A stretch of DNA of 64,000 bases from Methanobacteriota archaeon (GCA_023399215.1 JAEWQJ010000046.1:51288-115287); one strand, 5' to 3'. Numbered from the stretch's first letter, positions 50,744 to 60,823 are shown. Notes: generated by a model from the letters alone, not told the origin. Translations and numbers: made by a program.

Positions 50744-52246
50744 TTATTCCGCTTTGCCTTTTTCTTCATAGGCAAGGGCATTTTCCAGAACTTTTTCGTA
50801 AACTTTTTTGTCCTCAAGTCCAACAATTCTTGCCTTTACTCTGTCTGTGGTAATATTTCCATCCAGTTGCATGTAAACATATGTTCCATTTTCAATACCC
50901 ACAATCATGGAAGAGTCTGGAATATAGCCAACATTAAAATAAGTCGCAAGTTGAGGATTTTTGTTTATATTTATGGACATCATTGTTGCTTTATCTCCGT
51001 ACCTGGAAGCCAGCTCATCGAGAACAGGTTCCATGGATTGGCAAGCTCCACACCATTCAGCTCCAAGTTTCAAAAAGACAGGGCCTTCCTCAAGGAATTT
51101 ATTTATCTGTCCAAGTTCGGTTGTCTCAATAACAACTCCTTTTTCGCGGTTACTCGTTGAGTTCTCAGGATACTTTTTTTCAAATAGGGCCAATAAAATA
51201 TTGCCATTAGTGCCCAAAGCTTCGGAGCTGCTGCCCGAAGAAATCCTGTTTACCATAGGCATATAATCAACAACTCCAGTGGTACGATTAATGACATAAT
51301 GACTATCGATTATACCATTTCCATCGGCATCTGTCCCTGTATGATCATTCCAGAAATTACCTGCCGAACTGCTGTTCCATATATTAGTTCCTTCGTCTGC
51401 GGCATTCAGAAAGTTAATAAATTCATTTTCATAGAATGAATTGTTTGATGAACCCCTGAGATCCGCGCCAATGCCGTTAAGGTAGAGATTGTTGTTGGTT
51501 AAAATATTGGATCTTGCTGCCTGGCCAAGAACCCCATACTCGTTTTTCAAAATGAGATTATAAGCAAGCTTATTTCCCTGAGACATTTTCAGGAGAATGC
51601 CCACTCCGTTTGAACCTGCTGTATTGTTAACAAGAGTATTGTTTAAGGAATTATCCAGCGAAATTCCCTGATTATTTTTCACTACCCAGTTGTTTGACAG
51701 TACATTCTCCCCTGAACTATCAAGAACAATCCCCTCGTTCCCGAGGCTTACAAGGTTTCTATTAAGATAGTTGCCCTGAGAACTCTTGAGAACAATCCCC
51801 TGATCAGTCATCATCAGCGTATTGTTACTTAAGGAGCAGTTTCGTACGCCTTCAAGGTAAAGCCCGACCTCCTGAGACATATCCTTTCCGAAAGGATCTC
51901 CTGCAATATGAAAACCGTTTATTGTCACATTGTCTGAGCTGATAGTGAAGACCGCATTGTCAGAAACTGTACCTATAATATAAGTGCGGTTAGTCTGGCT
52001 GCCTGAGAGCATTGGATGGGAGAGAATTGTAAGTTCTCTGTTAACTATTATATTTTCCCTGTACACACCAGGGCTTACAAGGACTGTATCTCCGTCATGT
52101 GCATTATTGACAGCTTCCTGGATCAAAGCATAATTCCCGTCCCCACTGTTATTTACAGTGACAACCGCAGCCTCGGCTTGAGTAATTGCTGTCCAAAGCA
52201 TAAATAGGAAAATTGTGAGAATAGCCTGAGTGCGTTTCCTTTTCAT
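50744..52246 (-). CDS. Secreted NosD-type beta-helix protein fused to a thioredoxin domain
   Basis: AAGGAG precedes ATG 52246. The 500-residue protein has a signal peptide (residues 1-27), a right-handed beta-helix (about 30-330) of NosD/carbohydrate-binding type (NNxxxxNxxG periodicity), and a thioredoxin domain (about 370-470) with active site WCGAC at 398-402 and YIP in the cis-proline position. It would be extracellular disulfide or redox chemistry tethered to a surface solenoid. Thioredoxin at the C-terminus of an archaeal beta-helix is unusual. No anchor or CTERM is visible. It lies inside the cluster of helical-repeat genes. Confidence 0.88.
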   Translation of the reverse strand: MKRKRTQAILTIFLFMLWTAITQAEAAVVTVNNSGDGNYALIQEAVNNAHDGDTVLVSPGVYRENIIVNRELTILSHPMLSGSQTNRTYIIGTVSDNAVFTISSDNVTINGFHIAGDPFGKDMSQEVGLYLEGVRNCSLSNNTLMMTDQGIVLKSSQGNYLNRNLVSLGNEGIVLDSSGENVLSNNWVVKNNQGISLDNSLNNTLVNNTAGSNGVGILLKMSQGNKLAYNLILKNEYGVLGQAARSNILTNNNLYLNGIGADLRGSSNNSFYENEFINFLNAADEGTNIWNSSSAGNFWNDHTGTDADGNGIIDSHYVINRTTGVVDYMPMVNRISSGSSSEALGTNGNILLALFEKKYPENSTSNREKGVVIETTELGQINKFLEEGPVFLKLGAEWCGACQSMEPVLDELASRYGDKATMMSININKNPQLATYFNVGYIPDSSMIVGIENGTYVYMQLDGNITTDRVKARIVGLEDKKVYEKVLENALAYEEKGKAE

Positions 52247-52652
52247 GGACCAATAACTCCTTAAATTACCAAAGTTGACCTGACAAAAAAGAAATGTTGT
52301 TTTTATAATAACTTGTAAGAGGAATAATTGGAATAAAAATCATTATGAAATATATATTCTGAAAAATATACCTTAAATGTTAAGGTTTCCTGCATTTCTC
52401 AAGCCATTTAACAGTAGCTAGAATTAGTGTCATATTAAGTACTATACCGATGCAACCCCTTGAATCAGTTCTGTCGATTCTCAGTTTAACAGTTCTCATG
52501 AAATCTGGGGATTTCCTGGAATGCGATCAGAATCAAAGTTATCGGAATCAAAGTTATCGAAATCAAAGTTATCGGAATCAAAGTTATCGGAATCAAAGTT
52601 ATCGGAATTAAAGCTATTCGAATCAAACGGCACTTTAAAATTTTATAAGTTT
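52247..52652. other. Intergenic gap with 15-bp array
   Basis: A+T-rich sequence holding the array at 52530-52620. A short plus-strand frame (52521-52739) reads the array as SESKLS repeats and overlaps antisense the end of the next gene; it is rejected as a gene. Confidence 0.5.
52530..52620. repeat. 15-bp tandem repeat, about 6 copies
   Basis: Unit GAATCAAAGTTATCG; six copies with point changes. Tandem without spacers, probably replication slippage downstream of the helical-repeat gene. Confidence 0.9.
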
Positions 52653-53489
52653 TCAATCAAGAGATTCGGCTTCGTGTATATATTCAGATCCATTGAGAGT
52701 GTCAAGGGCAAGTTTTGTCATAAGCATGTGGCTTATTAAAAATTTTTCTTTGCCTTCAAAAATCATTGTTTCTAGAGAGTTGGCAGCTCTTATGATTAGA
52801 TTCTCAAAGTCGGTAAAACCTGTATAAGAAGATTCACTCTCTAAAAGGACAGGAACATCCTGAAGGGAATCAGCTTCTCCTCCCTGTTGAACAAGCAGGC
52901 TAAAAATACCCGGAGATTCTCTGGAGAGGATAATAGCCTCTTTTCCAGAAGGTCGAGATAAGAGGATACATGAATTTAGAGGAAGAAATCCTCCGTTTTC
53001 CGGGACCCGGATACTCTGCTGCCCGAAAGTTTCCTTTCCTATGGATCCTATAGCAAGTGCCGCAGCAAGCGCCTCTCTCTCCGTCTTCTGAAGTGAGGCG
53101 GAGTTCGCAATTTCTCCAAGATATGCGACTGCAATCCTGACCGCAGACTCCATATTTTGCCCAACCGCCGCTTTACCGATTGCACAGAGAGAGTAAAGGA
53201 TGCTTAAACCGGTATCAGTCATTTTCTGCTCTCTTGCAATTTCAGCCATCTTTCCAAGAGAAAAAAGTGATAAAAATACCCCAATTTCCATATTTTGAAA
53301 GACAGCCGCGCTACCTATGTCTCTTATGCAGATAACAGTCTTCTTTGCGTCGGGCTCAAGTTTTCTATTTATGTATTCGGTTCCTCGTTCTGTAAGGAAA
53401 TCTATGGATCGTAATACACCAAGCTCATCATTTTCCTTAACTGAAGTTAACCCGAGATCTGTTGCCCCGGTTTCGTTTGAAATAGACGT
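52653..53489 (-). CDS. Alpha-helical repeat protein (paralog C), apparent ACG start
   Basis: The helical frame continues upstream of the first ATG (53291) for 66 codons to an ACG at 53489 directly after TGA. Its N-terminus [ACG]SISNETGATDLGLTS aligns with paralog starts MITLNEAEAVEVSLS and MFSLNEQKAIELGE, and a ribosome site GGGGTG lies 6 nt upstream of the ACG. So either ACG serves as start or ATG mutated to ACG. The internal ATG would give a 212-residue protein without the N-terminal repeats. Total length from ACG is 278 residues, with repeats such as RDIGSAAVFQNMEIGVFLSL and IGKAAVGQNMESAVRIA. Role unknown. Confidence 0.7.
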   Translation of the reverse strand, partial: TSISNETGATDLGLTSVKENDELGVLRSIDFLTERGTEYINRKLEPDAKKTVICIRDIGSAAVFQNMEIGVFLSLFSLGKMAEIAREQKMTDTGLSILYSLCAIGKAAVGQNMESAVRIAVAYLGEIANSASLQKTEREALAAALAIGSIGKETFGQQSIRVPENGGFLPLNSCILLSRPSGKEAIILSRESPGIFSLLVQQGGEADSLQDVPVLLESESSYTGFTDFENLIIRAANSLETMIFEGKEKFLISHMLMTKLALDTLNGSEYIHEAESLD

Positions 53490-53646
53490 TCAGAACACCC
53501 CACTAAAAATTTATATTGGGAAAAGGCACACCTTAAGGCTAAATAATCCTTCCTGAACTCTTTTCCCTGTAAAAAAGACAGGAATTGCGATTTAATATCA
53601 AACTGATTAACTCAATATGAATTATCGTTAAACTGAGCGTAACAGT

Positions 53647-54528
53647 TCATAAACCTGTACCTGGTGATCTTTTCTTTCCCCTGGAAATTTTATTCAGCTT
53701 ATCCTCCAGTCTCTCAATTTTCAATCTTTCAAAGTCCAGAAGAGCTACTTCAGCAATTATGGATGCACTCATCAGATAGCGGTCCTCGGCATTAAATTTA
53801 ATTGCTTCGAGTGAATAGGCCGCCTGAAGCAAAGCTTTATCAAGCCCATGACGATCTGCAGTTTTTCCTATATTCTGGATAGAGCGCACACTCATGTCTG
53901 CAGTTTCTTTCAGGTTTTTTTCAATCGCCCCTGTTCCGATCTCCTGCAGCAACAGCTCGGCATTTAATGCCGCATCCTCAAACTTCTGACTTGCAGCAAC
54001 TTTTCCGGTTTCCTCGAGAAGGACAACTGTGCTGCTTGCAACATCACCCAGCTTTTGCCATGTCACGCTTTTTCCGATCTCTCCAAGAGCGAAAATAACC
54101 GCAATTGTTCCCTTTTTGGCTCTTCGCGAAGCTGCGGTATTTCCCATCTCGCCAAGGCAGGAAGCTGCGATCTTCGCGGGAGTCTCCATTTTTTGTTCTG
54201 CTGCAACCTTTCCAATCTCTCCGAATGCGAGTGCTATGCTCACAAGAGCATTTTCCATATTCTGCTTGCATGCTTCTGTGGCAACCTGAGGAAAAAGGAG
54301 AAGTACATTGACAACAATTGATTCAAGCCTGGCAACAGCTGCCGCTTTCCCGATCTTTTTCATATATTCAATTAACCTTTTTGTGTCGGTTTCCTGCTTT
54401 TCTTTTGCATATTTCAGTGCAAGCTCGAAGAGGTAGTTAAGGACTTCTTTGATTTCGGTTTCGTTCTTCTCATTAACCAGAGTAAGTCCCAGTTCCAAAG
54501 CTTCGTTTTCATCGAGCGGTAGAATAAT
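53647..54528 (-). CDS. Alpha-helical repeat protein (paralog D), start uncertain (ATT or TTG)
   Basis: A TTG at 54498 gives 283 residues starting MELGLTLVNEKNETEIKEV. Codons upstream extend the family N-terminus: from ATT 54528 they read IILPLDENEALELGLTL, aligning with MITLNEAEAVEVSLS. GGGGG lies 8 nt upstream of that ATT. The frame before is TGA-AGG. So the original start may have been changed, as in paralog C. Repeats include EIGKVAAEQKMETPAKIAAS, GEIGKSVTWQKLGDVA and EIGTGAIEKNLKET. I give the longer bounds; the shorter, 53647-54498, is the safe alternative. Confidence 0.7.
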   Translation of the reverse strand: MILPLDENEALELGLTLVNEKNETEIKEVLNYLFELALKYAKEKQETDTKRLIEYMKKIGKAAAVARLESIVVNVLLLFPQVATEACKQNMENALVSIALAFGEIGKVAAEQKMETPAKIAASCLGEMGNTAASRRAKKGTIAVIFALGEIGKSVTWQKLGDVASSTVVLLEETGKVAASQKFEDAALNAELLLQEIGTGAIEKNLKETADMSVRSIQNIGKTADRHGLDKALLQAAYSLEAIKFNAEDRYLMSASIIAEVALLDFERLKIERLEDKLNKISRGKKRSPGTGL

Positions 54529-54534
54529 CCTTCA

Positions 54535-54939
54535 TGCCCCCAGGTTCTCTCTCAAGTAAGTATGGATATGTGAGAATATGAGCTTTATCATGGGAAAAAA
54601 GCACTGTTTAATAATATTTCGTTACTTGCGCCCCTAAAAAACTAGTATGTGTTATAATGAAAATTCTAGCTACAACAAAGTATAAATATTACTTATAGGT
54701 AATAAGAATCCGGTTGCTTGTGAGCAGATCTTAAAGCCTCATTTCACACACCACGACCAAAACGATTATCATGAGGGATAAGTTTCATTCCCTTCTTCTT
54801 GTCCATCTATAACCGTTTTCTCGCAAGCAACTATTCTTTTTTTACAAATCTGAAATTCAAGAAGCAGTACCGATTGTAGGAAATTCATTTGAATAAACTT
54901 ATTCGAACATTCAATGATTTCTTCTTATCAAAATCAGTC
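54535..54939. other. Intergenic gap with a 12-bp inverted repeat around a 119-bp segment
   Basis: GTTGCTTGTGAG (54713-54724) and CTCGCAAGCAAC (54820-54831) pair with one mismatch, enclosing about 95 bp. This may be a small mobile element (MITE-like) or the left part of the decayed insertion sequence that follows. Confidence 0.45.
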
Positions 54940-55690
54940 AGTTTGAATTATGTACTGGCGCCTGAACTAAGAAAAATCCTGTTCAGTCATATCAACTGCC
55001 ACAACATTATACAGTAGATTTTGAAAAGAGTATTGTAAAACTTCCTAAGATTGGTGAAGTTAAAGCAATTCTTCACAGGCGGTTGAAGGTACTCTGAAAA
55101 CAGCAATCATTTCAAGATCCTACACTGGAAATTATTATATAAGTATTCTTGTGGAAGATGGATAAGAACAGCCTACAAAACAGGAATTATCAGAATCTAC
55201 TACAAGTAGGAATAAATGTTGGTATTAAAGATTTTGCAGTTCTTTCTACAACTTTCTACAGGAGAGAAAGTAGAGAACCCTAAATACCTGAAAAACTCTC
55301 TTAACCGGTTGAAAGTCCCGCAAAAAAGAGTAAGCAGAAAAGTTAAAGGTTCTAAAAATCGAGAGAAGGCAAGACTGCTATTTTCAAAACTCCACAAAAA
55401 AATTATTACTTCGAGAGACGATTTCCAGCACAAATTCTCTTCTAAACTTATCAGCGAGAACCAAGCTATTGCTCTGGAAACTCTGAATGTCAAAGGTATA
55501 CAAAAAAATCATTGTTTAGCTCAAGCTATAAGTGATTCTGCATGGAGTAGCTTTGTTACAAAATTAGAATACAAGGGACGATGGGAAGGGCTTGGGGACT
55601 TGTTCTCAAAAGAGAAAGGAATGAACCAGGAAGCTTCTCCTTCGAAACGGAGCCGAAAGGCAAAAAATTCAGGGAGGAGTAGTTCACGTG
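54940..55690 (+). pseudogene. Decayed IS200/IS605-type tnpB (transposon-encoded nuclease)
   Basis: Fragments in several frames read YISILVEDG, then INVGIKDFAVLSTGEKVENP, LKVPQKRVSRKVKGSKNREK, then NQAIALETLNVKGI and AISDSAWSSFVTKLEYKGRW. That is the TnpB RuvC-like order (GIKDF first motif, ALETLNVKG second). The zinc-finger/third motif is gone: an internal deletion brings EASPSKRSRK from the 3' end next to it. Multiple stops upstream. Non-functional relic. Confidence 0.8.
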
Positions 55691-55731
55691 AGTCTAATGG
55701 AAACAGGTTTAGAGAAGATTTCTACAGAGTC

Positions 55732-56175
55732 TCATTTTCGACTTTTTATCGTCAGTACCGGGCAACCAGCAGTTCTTATTACCTCATCGGCAACGCTGCC
55801 TAATAAAAATCTTTCAATTCCACTTTTTCCCTGAGTTCCAACAACAATTAGATCAACTTCTTTTTGTTCTGCAAACTCAGTGATTGCACGAGCTGGTCTG
55901 CCAGATAGTATGAAGGTCTCAAGATTTACACCCTGTGCAGTTTCCTTTACCCAATTGACTGCTTCTTCTCCTTCTTCTCTAATTCTTTTGTATATATTTT
56001 CTGCAATTGGAACTTCAATAGCAGATTTCATGAGGCTCTCGTCCATTACATAGATGGCATAGACTGTGGACCCACATGCACGGGCAATTTTTACGGCTTC
56101 TTCAACCGCAGACTTATTTTTTTCAGACCCATCAGTCGCTATCAATATTTTTCCGAATAGCTTTGAATTAGTCAT
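55732..56175 (-). CDS. Universal stress protein (UspA family)
   Basis: The 147-residue protein has the Usp fold: ILIATDGSEKNKSAVEEAVKI at the start, and VVGTQGKSGIERFLLGSVAD with an ATP-type G-(2)-G-(9)-GS motif near 112-126, then CPVLTIKS. AGGAAA precedes the ATG. ATP-binding small Usp proteins act as stress or regulatory proteins in the cytoplasm. Divergent from the kinase at 56670. Confidence 0.9.
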   Translation of the reverse strand: MTNSKLFGKILIATDGSEKNKSAVEEAVKIARACGSTVYAIYVMDESLMKSAIEVPIAENIYKRIREEGEEAVNWVKETAQGVNLETFILSGRPARAITEFAEQKEVDLIVVGTQGKSGIERFLLGSVADEVIRTAGCPVLTIKSRK

Positions 56176-56669
56176 GAATTATTTCCTGCTGGCTAGTTGA
56201 CGTTCAATCTTAATTTGCTGTTATAATTAAAAAAGGGAATCAAGATAAAAATTGCGGGCTAAATATTGATTTATTCCAAAGTTATCTCCTTACATCATTT
56301 CCGGAATAAACTAAGTTATACAAGTGACCACACAGCCAGCTGCTTTATGAAGAAATTAATTAATACTTTTCGCCCACATATTGATATTGAAGCGATAAAA
56401 CAAGTACAAATGTAGCTAAAAATATAAGGAAGTTATTTAATAACGGTTCTCGGGGAAGTTTTCCATCCCCGCAGCAAGCTAGCGAAGTATTCAAATGAAA
56501 TAAACATTTTAAACTTTCGTATAGAAAAATATATTTATTCTCAAACTGTAAATTCTTTTGAAAATTACTTATGTCAATTGTTTTTCGCGGTTAACGATAT
56601 TTATTATAATAGAAAGTTTTAAATTTAATTTAATTATATAATTTTTTGAATTAAAAAACATCTTTTATT
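56176..56669. other. Divergent promoter gap between UspA and kinase
   Basis: A+T-rich gap, no gene. Short repeats GAAATAAAC and TTTTGAAAA are scattered; nothing structured stands out. Confidence 0.45.
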
Positions 56670-59600
56670 GTGAGTGGGTCAACAATTAGTAACGATAGGC
56701 ATAGTGCAACTAACGAGATGGAGTCATATGGGAAAATGAAAGCTAGCATGAAACACTTTCCTGCAAAAAATCCCAATCCTGTACTTAGTGTTGAAATGAA
56801 TGGTACTGTTCTTTACTCAAATGAGACCGCTAAGACCTTATTAATCCTATGGGGTGTGGAAATTGGAGAAAAACTGCCTTCCTATATTGGAGATATTGCG
56901 CAAAGAGTACTTTGCCAGAATAGACTCGAAAAAATGGAAATTAAAGTGGGAAAAAAAGTATATCTTGCCATGTTTCAGCCTTTACCCGAAGAAAAATGTG
57001 TAAATATTTATGGATTCGATATAAGTGACCAGAAAGTGCTTGAAGAAAAACTTCGAGAGAGCGAGGAAAAATATCATATCGTAGCAGATAAAACCTTTGA
57101 CTGGGAATTTTGGTTGGGTCCTGATGGCCGTTTCCTGTACATATCGCCTTCATGCGAGCGGGTCACAGGACACACTGTCCCGGAATTCATGGACAGCCCT
57201 GATCTGCTCGAAGAAATAATACATCCGGACGATCGGCATGCATTTCTCCAGCATAAGCATGATACGTCACCGGATCATCATAGTGATATCGAGTTTCGTA
57301 TTATAACAAAAAATGGCGAAATAAGATGGATTCGTCACCTGTGCCAGCACATCTATGACGGTAAGGGACACTACGCTGGAAAGCGGGGCATCAATCGCGA
57401 CATTACCGGGCGCAAACAAGAGAAACACCGGACTCACAGATACAACCGTATTCTAGAGGGAATCAACTGGATCTTCAGTAATGTAGTGCAGGCAAAAACA
57501 GAAGAAGAACTGGGGGAAGTATGTCTATCTGTAGCCCTGGAAGTGACAGGCAGCGAGTTTGGTTTTATTATTGAAATGGGTTCTGACGGGCTACTGCATG
57601 ATGTTGCAAAAAGCGAGCTGGCATGGGATCAGTGTCGTATGTACGATAAGACAGGGCATCTTAATCTTCCGAGAGATTATGCTGTTCATGGTTTGTATGG
57701 CAGTGTCATAATCAACGAGAAAAGCTTCTTTACCAACGATCCACAGTCACACCCAGACAGCAGAGGCTTGCCTGACGGGCATCCGCCAATTACATCGTTT
57801 CTTGGTGTTCCTCTTGTCCAGGACGGAAAAACGATAGGTTCAATTGCTGTAGCAAACCGTGAAGGTGGCTATAGCTACGAACAACAGGAGGACCTCGAAG
57901 CTATCGCGCCGGCTGTGACACAAGTTCTGCAGAGGAGAAAGGTTGAACAGGAGCGCAAACTGGCTGAACAAGAATTAAAGGAGAGCGAGTTGCGGTTTAA
58001 GGCACTGGTGCAGGATCTAGAATCCGGTGTTTTTCTCATTGATGGCGAAGGTAAATTTGCAATACATAACCCCGCATTTCTGCAAATTTTCAACGTCTCT
58101 GAACAAGAGCTTGAGCATAAAGAGATTCAAGACCTTAGTTGGGATACGTGGGATGTTGTTGATAAGGATGGTAATGCTCTGAGTTTTGAGTCTCACCCAG
58201 TACAGTACGCCAGGATTAATCGCAAGCCTGTAAAGAATCAGGTCATTGGCATACGTCGTTATTCGCACGATGATTGGGTATGGACGCTTGCTAGTGCCGA
58301 ACCTCTGCTAAACCCTGATGGTAGCATTAACATTATAATTTGTACTTTTACAGACATTACACAACTCAAGAATACAGAAAATGCCCTTAAAATAGCAAAT
58401 GAAACATTGGAAGAAAAAGTTCAAGAACGTACCGTAGAGCTTGAAAAAGCTTACAGTACATTGAAAGAAAAAGAAGAACTTCTTTCTGATGCCCAAGAAA
58501 TGTCTCATATTGGAAATTGGGAGCAGAATTTTGTAACTGGTAAATTACATTGGTCTGATGAAATGTATCGGATTTTTGGACTTAAGCCCCAAGAGTTTGA
58601 AGTAAACTACGGCTTATTTTTAAGTCGCTTACATTCAGATGATCAAGATTATGTTGATAACGTCGTTAAAGGAGCTTTAGGCGGAAAATCCTTTAGTACC
58701 GATCATAGGATAATTCTGGCCAATGGAGAAGAGCGCATAGCCCATTCTAAAGGTGAAACTGTTTTCGATAAGGAAAATAATCCTGTCCGGATTAGAGGGA
58801 CAACACAAGATATAACAGACCTTAGAATCGTTGAAGAGAGAATTAAGACTCTGGCAAATATTGTGGAATCGTCACTGGACGCTGTAGGAACTTTGTCACT
58901 TGATGGCATTATTACCAGCTGGAATAAAGGAGCAGAACGGGTTTATGGTTATTCCGCGGAAGAAATTCTCGGAAAGCATGTATCCATTTTAGCTCCACCT
59001 CATTTAGGTAAAGAAACTCTGAAATTAATAGAATTAATTAAACAGGGAGAAAAGATTCACCAATATGAGACTTTAAGGTTAAGAAAGGACACAAAGAAAA
59101 TATATGTCTCAATAACTCTTTCTCCGGTTTTTGATACTAATGGAAAGCTTACAGCTTTCTCGTTCATTTCAAGAGATATAACCGAACGCAAAAAAGCTGA
59201 AGAAGCTCTCAGAAATTTCGAAATTGCCCGTAAGAAGGAATTACATCACAGAATCAAGAACAATCTTCAGGTTATTTCATCTCTTCTGGATCTTCAGGCT
59301 GATTTGTTTAAAGGCAGAAAGACTATCACAGATTCGGAAGTATCGAAAGCTTTCAAAGAAAGTATTGACAGAGTTCTTTCTATTGCTCTTATACATGAGG
59401 AACTGTACAAAGGTAAAAATATTGATTTGCTTGACTTTTCGCAATACATAAAAGAATTAGCTAATAATCTCCTCCTGACATATAGTCTCAAGACCGATGT
59501 TAGTTTAAATTTCGATCTGGAAGAAAACATTTTCTTAGATATGGATACTGCTATTCCATTAGGGATAGTTATCAACGAAATTGTTTCAAACTCCTTTAAA

Positions 59601-59918
59601 TATGCATTTTCCGGCAGTGATAAAGGAGAAATAAGAATTAAACTCCACAAAGAGGAAAACGGAGAAAGAAAGAACGAGGAATTTGCAAGTACTGCTTATG
59701 TTCTATCCGTCGCAGACAACGGTATCGGTATACCTGAAAACCTTAACATTGAAAACCTTGATAGCCTGGGACTCCAGCTTGTAACTTCTCTTGTCGACCA
59801 GTTAGATGGAAAACTTGAACTGAAAGGGAATAATGGAACGGAGTTTACTATAAAATTTACAGTGGTAGGGAAAAGTAGCCAGACATCAGTACCAGAAGCA
59901 CAACAATCAATTGAATAA
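56670..59918 (+). CDS. Multi-sensor soluble histidine kinase (PAS-PAS-GAF-PAS-PAS-PAS-HisKA_2-HATPase)
   Basis: The 1082-residue protein has no membrane helices. Order: a short N-terminal PAS (about 30-110), PAS_3 (about 130-250), GAF (about 265-435), PAS (about 445-575), a coiled link (580-610), PAS_3 (about 610-730), PAS (about 735-850), HisKA_2 with ELHHRIKNN (His at about 859-860), and HATPase with N-box INEIVSNSFKYAF and DNGIGIPE. It starts at GTG 56670, though the ribosome site is weak, so ATG 56719 is possible. No response regulator is nearby. It probably senses several cytosolic cues and signals to a distant partner. Confidence 0.92.
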   Translation: MSGSTISNDRHSATNEMESYGKMKASMKHFPAKNPNPVLSVEMNGTVLYSNETAKTLLILWGVEIGEKLPSYIGDIAQRVLCQNRLEKMEIKVGKKVYLAMFQPLPEEKCVNIYGFDISDQKVLEEKLRESEEKYHIVADKTFDWEFWLGPDGRFLYISPSCERVTGHTVPEFMDSPDLLEEIIHPDDRHAFLQHKHDTSPDHHSDIEFRIITKNGEIRWIRHLCQHIYDGKGHYAGKRGINRDITGRKQEKHRTHRYNRILEGINWIFSNVVQAKTEEELGEVCLSVALEVTGSEFGFIIEMGSDGLLHDVAKSELAWDQCRMYDKTGHLNLPRDYAVHGLYGSVIINEKSFFTNDPQSHPDSRGLPDGHPPITSFLGVPLVQDGKTIGSIAVANREGGYSYEQQEDLEAIAPAVTQVLQRRKVEQERKLAEQELKESELRFKALVQDLESGVFLIDGEGKFAIHNPAFLQIFNVSEQELEHKEIQDLSWDTWDVVDKDGNALSFESHPVQYARINRKPVKNQVIGIRRYSHDDWVWTLASAEPLLNPDGSINIIICTFTDITQLKNTENALKIANETLEEKVQERTVELEKAYSTLKEKEELLSDAQEMSHIGNWEQNFVTGKLHWSDEMYRIFGLKPQEFEVNYGLFLSRLHSDDQDYVDNVVKGALGGKSFSTDHRIILANGEERIAHSKGETVFDKENNPVRIRGTTQDITDLRIVEERIKTLANIVESSLDAVGTLSLDGIITSWNKGAERVYGYSAEEILGKHVSILAPPHLGKETLKLIELIKQGEKIHQYETLRLRKDTKKIYVSITLSPVFDTNGKLTAFSFISRDITERKKAEEALRNFEIARKKELHHRIKNNLQVISSLLDLQADLFKGRKTITDSEVSKAFKESIDRVLSIALIHEELYKGKNIDLLDFSQYIKELANNLLLTYSLKTDVSLNFDLEENIFLDMDTAIPLGIVINEIVSNSFKYAFSGSDKGEIRIKLHKEENGERKNEEFASTAYVLSVADNGIGIPENLNIENLDSLGLQLVTSLVDQLDGKLELKGNNGTEFTIKFTVVGKSSQTSVPEAQQSIE

Positions 59919-60823
59919 TGTCGTTAGGACTCACGTATTTACCTGCTTTGCAGGTCACTTTCGAGTTTATTAATTTTTAATTTAATTGATAAATTGGGTT
60001 TCTGATATATTGACTTATAATATTTCTTGTGATACTTAACTTTGTCTAAAATCATGTAATTTCTGTTATTATTCTTTGGATTTCAAGTTTGGAGTAAGGT
60101 TTATCGAGAGTAGCATCATCGATGATAAGAACTCCAGTTCTCATCGATAATAAAAACTATAGGTATCATCTATAATTAGAACTCCATTATTATCAATAAT
60201 GAGAACTCCAATTTGAAGAGTGACTATATTCTTTAAAGAGTGACTATATCCTTTACTTAGTTCCATAAAGCTTCCATATCCGGAGGCTTTCTTAGAAGCA
60301 GATGAGTGAAAAGTCACGAATTGGCTATTTGGGTCTAAATAACTGCATCTAGAAGCTTCTTCATTTATCTCAACCCACTTACCACTCAATTTCAATAGCA
60401 GCAATAATCATAGATATAAGCTATATGGTTATTCAAAACAACTACATATAAAAAGTGCTAAATTAAACAAGTAGTTTAAAAATTAATTTTAAATGTTGTG
60501 AAAAAATATTTAAAAAAACCAATAAACTTATATTGGTTTCTGCGCATTGCTATATACGCGAATAAAATATATTAAAACAAATGTTGAAACGGTAGGAAAA
60601 TCCTACACTACTTTTACATTATAAGAATTCGCGAGCAATACTCAAAACAAAACAAAGCCATTACTGCAAGCATTATTGCAGACATAATTGTTTGTTGATA
60701 CGTATGCTGAAAAGAATCTGGCATTTAAGCTGAGAGAATTGAGCCACCTGTATTTGCTTCTTATTTTTTGGGTGGTTGTTTGGAAACAGCATATTGTATC
60801 ATGAAATTGTAGAGTTGATATAT
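59919..60823. other. Large A+T-rich gap with a degenerate repeat block
   Basis: It includes the repeat block at 60112-60245. The rest shows no gene; a minus-strand frame 60141-60404 falls inside the repeats and is discounted. Confidence 0.5.
60112..60245. repeat. Imperfect 23-27-bp repeats
   Basis: Units of the type ATCNATAATGAGAACTCCA are repeated about four times (60112-60205), some palindromic, followed by two AGAGTGACTATATYCTTTA copies (to 60255). No spacer logic of a CRISPR. Confidence 0.65.

Noticed and set aside
52521..52739. Plus-strand 72-codon frame encoding SESKLS repeats
   Set aside because: It is the translation of a 15-bp tandem repeat, overlaps antisense a better gene and has no suitable ribosome site.
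60141..60404. Minus-strand 87-codon frame
   Set aside because: It lies across degenerate repeats, with low-complexity residues and no ribosome site.
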